Assembly: GCA_019918135.1 (NCBI GenBank)
Contig: WBZZ01001018.1
Coordinates: forward strand, 1-64,000
From: Paulinella micropora
Lineage: Eukaryota > Cercozoa > Imbricatea > Euglyphida > Paulinellidae
Direction: 5' to 3'
DNA: 64,000 nt
In this document: positions 63,011-64,000 of the stretch, one piece after another
Layout: the number at the start of each line of letters is the position of its first letter
Position numbering within the stretch: position 1 is the stretch's first letter
Translations under genes and position numbers: made by a program
The notes under the pieces: model-generated
Seen by the model: only the letters and a program-made list of their open reading frames with translations
What the model was told of the DNA's origin: nothing
The model's database searches: none

Positions 63011-63306
63011 CTGGCTTTGTCAGGGGGGGGCGCCGCCACGGTGGTAGGAGCCGCGGGAGCTAGTTCTGTCTGCAGGTGGCGGTCTTGGGGCTTTGTTTTT
63101 TTTTATCAGTGCCACACCCTTTTCCTGAGTTGGGCTGGTTTTTTGTAGGCGCTTTCTCTCCCCTCCTCCCTCCCCTTTCAGTCCGGGCCGGTTCCTTCCC
63201 CCCGCCGATTTCTCTTCTGCCTTCCCCTGTATCAAACACAGAGGGGAGGGAGGCCCTACACGAAAATTCCCAAGGAAAAAGTTGTTACCAAACCAGGCGG
63301 GGAAAG
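63011..63306. other. Spacer with homopolymer runs
   Basis: Gene-free stretch of about 300 bp. T8 and G7 runs and pyrimidine-rich tracts; nothing further seen. Confidence 0.45.
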
Positions 63307-64000
63307 ATGAGTACCAAGAAAAAAACCAGAAATGAGGGAAAGATAGTCAAATTCCGACGGGAAAGAAGTGGGGGCGGGGAATTTTCCCCACTGCCGATCT
63401 TTTTTTTGTTTGTCAGGCCAAGCTTCCTAGCGGGCCGTCGTGCTCCTTGCGTGGTTGAGGAAAAAGGAGCAGCGCACGGAAAACAAAAAAGGTCCTAACC
63501 GAGATCAGACCAGCCACAGAAGAAGTGCGGCGGCTGCGAAGACAGTCGACAGAGCCGGGCGGGGCTCCTGCTCTGCTACCAACGCAGGAGCCCCGCTCTA
63601 GCCCTGCCACCGCCCCGGGCGGCCGCCGGCGTTTCGGGTTCTTATTTACCTCCTCCACCCCGGCGCGCGTAGCGACGGTCGAACCGCCGCCACCGGAGAC
63701 ATTAGCCGAGGCCGACGAAGCCGTGGTTAGCGAAGCGGAGTTGGCGGTGTGGAAGGCGGTAGAACGTTTGGCTTACGGGGGCGCCGGTTTCCAGCTTAAT
63801 TTGAGGTCAGTGGTGTCGATGTACGTGGAGTGGCTGTGCGCGGCGCGGGGGCTGAGAACAGACGACGCGCTGCTGGCCTCTCAGCTGAGCCAATGTTTTG
63901 TGACTCGCCACTGGAGCTGGAGTGAGCTGCTGCCGCGCCTGTGCGAGGTGTTGGCGCAAGACACGGACGAGCCGTTAGTGCCAGTAGAATGGACACAAAC
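63307..64000 (+). CDS. Orphan gene running off the window, start unresolved
   Basis: A strongly coding-like frame is open from 63459 to the end of the window (about 180 codons), with acidic and helical features (ETLAEADEAVVSEAELAVWK, RLCEVLAQDTDEPL). It lacks an ATG before 63819. An upstream ATG at 63307 (MSTKKKTRNEGKIVKF) opens another frame that stops at 63498. One base change in the A6 run at 63485-63490 would place the two in register. Family unknown. The 3' end lies beyond the window. Confidence 0.5.

Noticed and set aside
63369..63416. Spliceosomal intron (GTGGGG...TTTGTTTGTCAG)
   Set aside because: It has GT, a pyrimidine tract and CAG, but splicing it would not restore an open frame into the downstream coding part.
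1..64000. tRNA or rRNA genes
   Set aside because: I saw no cloverleaf with a CCA-adjacent acceptor or rRNA-like conserved stretches while reading. A covariance-model scan would be needed to exclude a divergent tRNA.

Overview
This is a gene-dense, GC-rich window. Its genes lie on both strands, show no convincing introns, and are separated by short spacers packed with runs of 8 or more A, T, C or G. Most genes have no family I can recognise. The recognisable ones are eukaryote-type: a Rab GTPase, F-box and leucine-rich-repeat proteins, MYND and RING-like zinc fingers, Sel1 repeats, a class 3 lipase, a Deg/HtrA protease, GNAT-like proteins and secreted or membrane glycoproteins. Beside them sit virus-style items: a BRO/KilA-N-like protein, a degenerate HNH protein and a zeta-like P-loop kinase. 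The best explanation is part of a large double-stranded DNA virus of a eukaryote, quite possibly a protist. That is inference. No capsid, polymerase, terminase or other hallmark gene is recognisable here, so no family is assigned. An unusually compact eukaryotic locus is the main alternative.

Layout. 0-14.4 kb: a partial gene, a 1828-residue repeat-rich protein, several orphan proteins and the Rab GTPase. 14.6-16.4 kb: five tandem 345-bp units, each carrying a long inverted repeat. 16.4-23.3 kb: an F-box/LRR protein and a 1612-residue membrane glycoprotein. 23.4-31.8 kb: small zinc-finger genes (a RING-like protein and two MYND paralogs), a BRO-like gene, a lipase, a Sel1 protein and a mucin-like type I glycoprotein. 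31.9-38.2 kb: a segmental duplication of an F-box-like/GNAT-like convergent gene pair, with decayed copies. 38.4-50.6 kb: an EGF-like secreted protein and large orphan proteins, some perhaps structural, plus the P-loop kinase. 50.8-52.7 kb: a gene-free minisatellite block forming a very large imperfect inverted repeat. 52.8-55 kb: three F-box paralogs, the middle one cut short by the neighbouring minisatellite. 55.3-64 kb: a Deg9-like protease, orphan proteins, an HNH-like gene, a decayed BRO relative and a gene running off the end.

Together the genes suggest a host-interaction toolkit. Several could engage ubiquitin ligases (F-box, F-box/LRR, RING), several could act on membranes or traffic (Rab, lipase, glycoproteins), and several are secreted or surface proteins. 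No operons are evident. Spacing suggests one promoter per gene, and convergent pairs share A/T-rich signals such as TTTAATTAAA at their 3' ends. Many frames are broken by single-base shifts, often at homopolymers. This is either real decay or uncorrected indel error in the assembly, and it limits certainty for about eight genes. Starts were moved to ATG codons where longer open frames relied on TTG or GTG.
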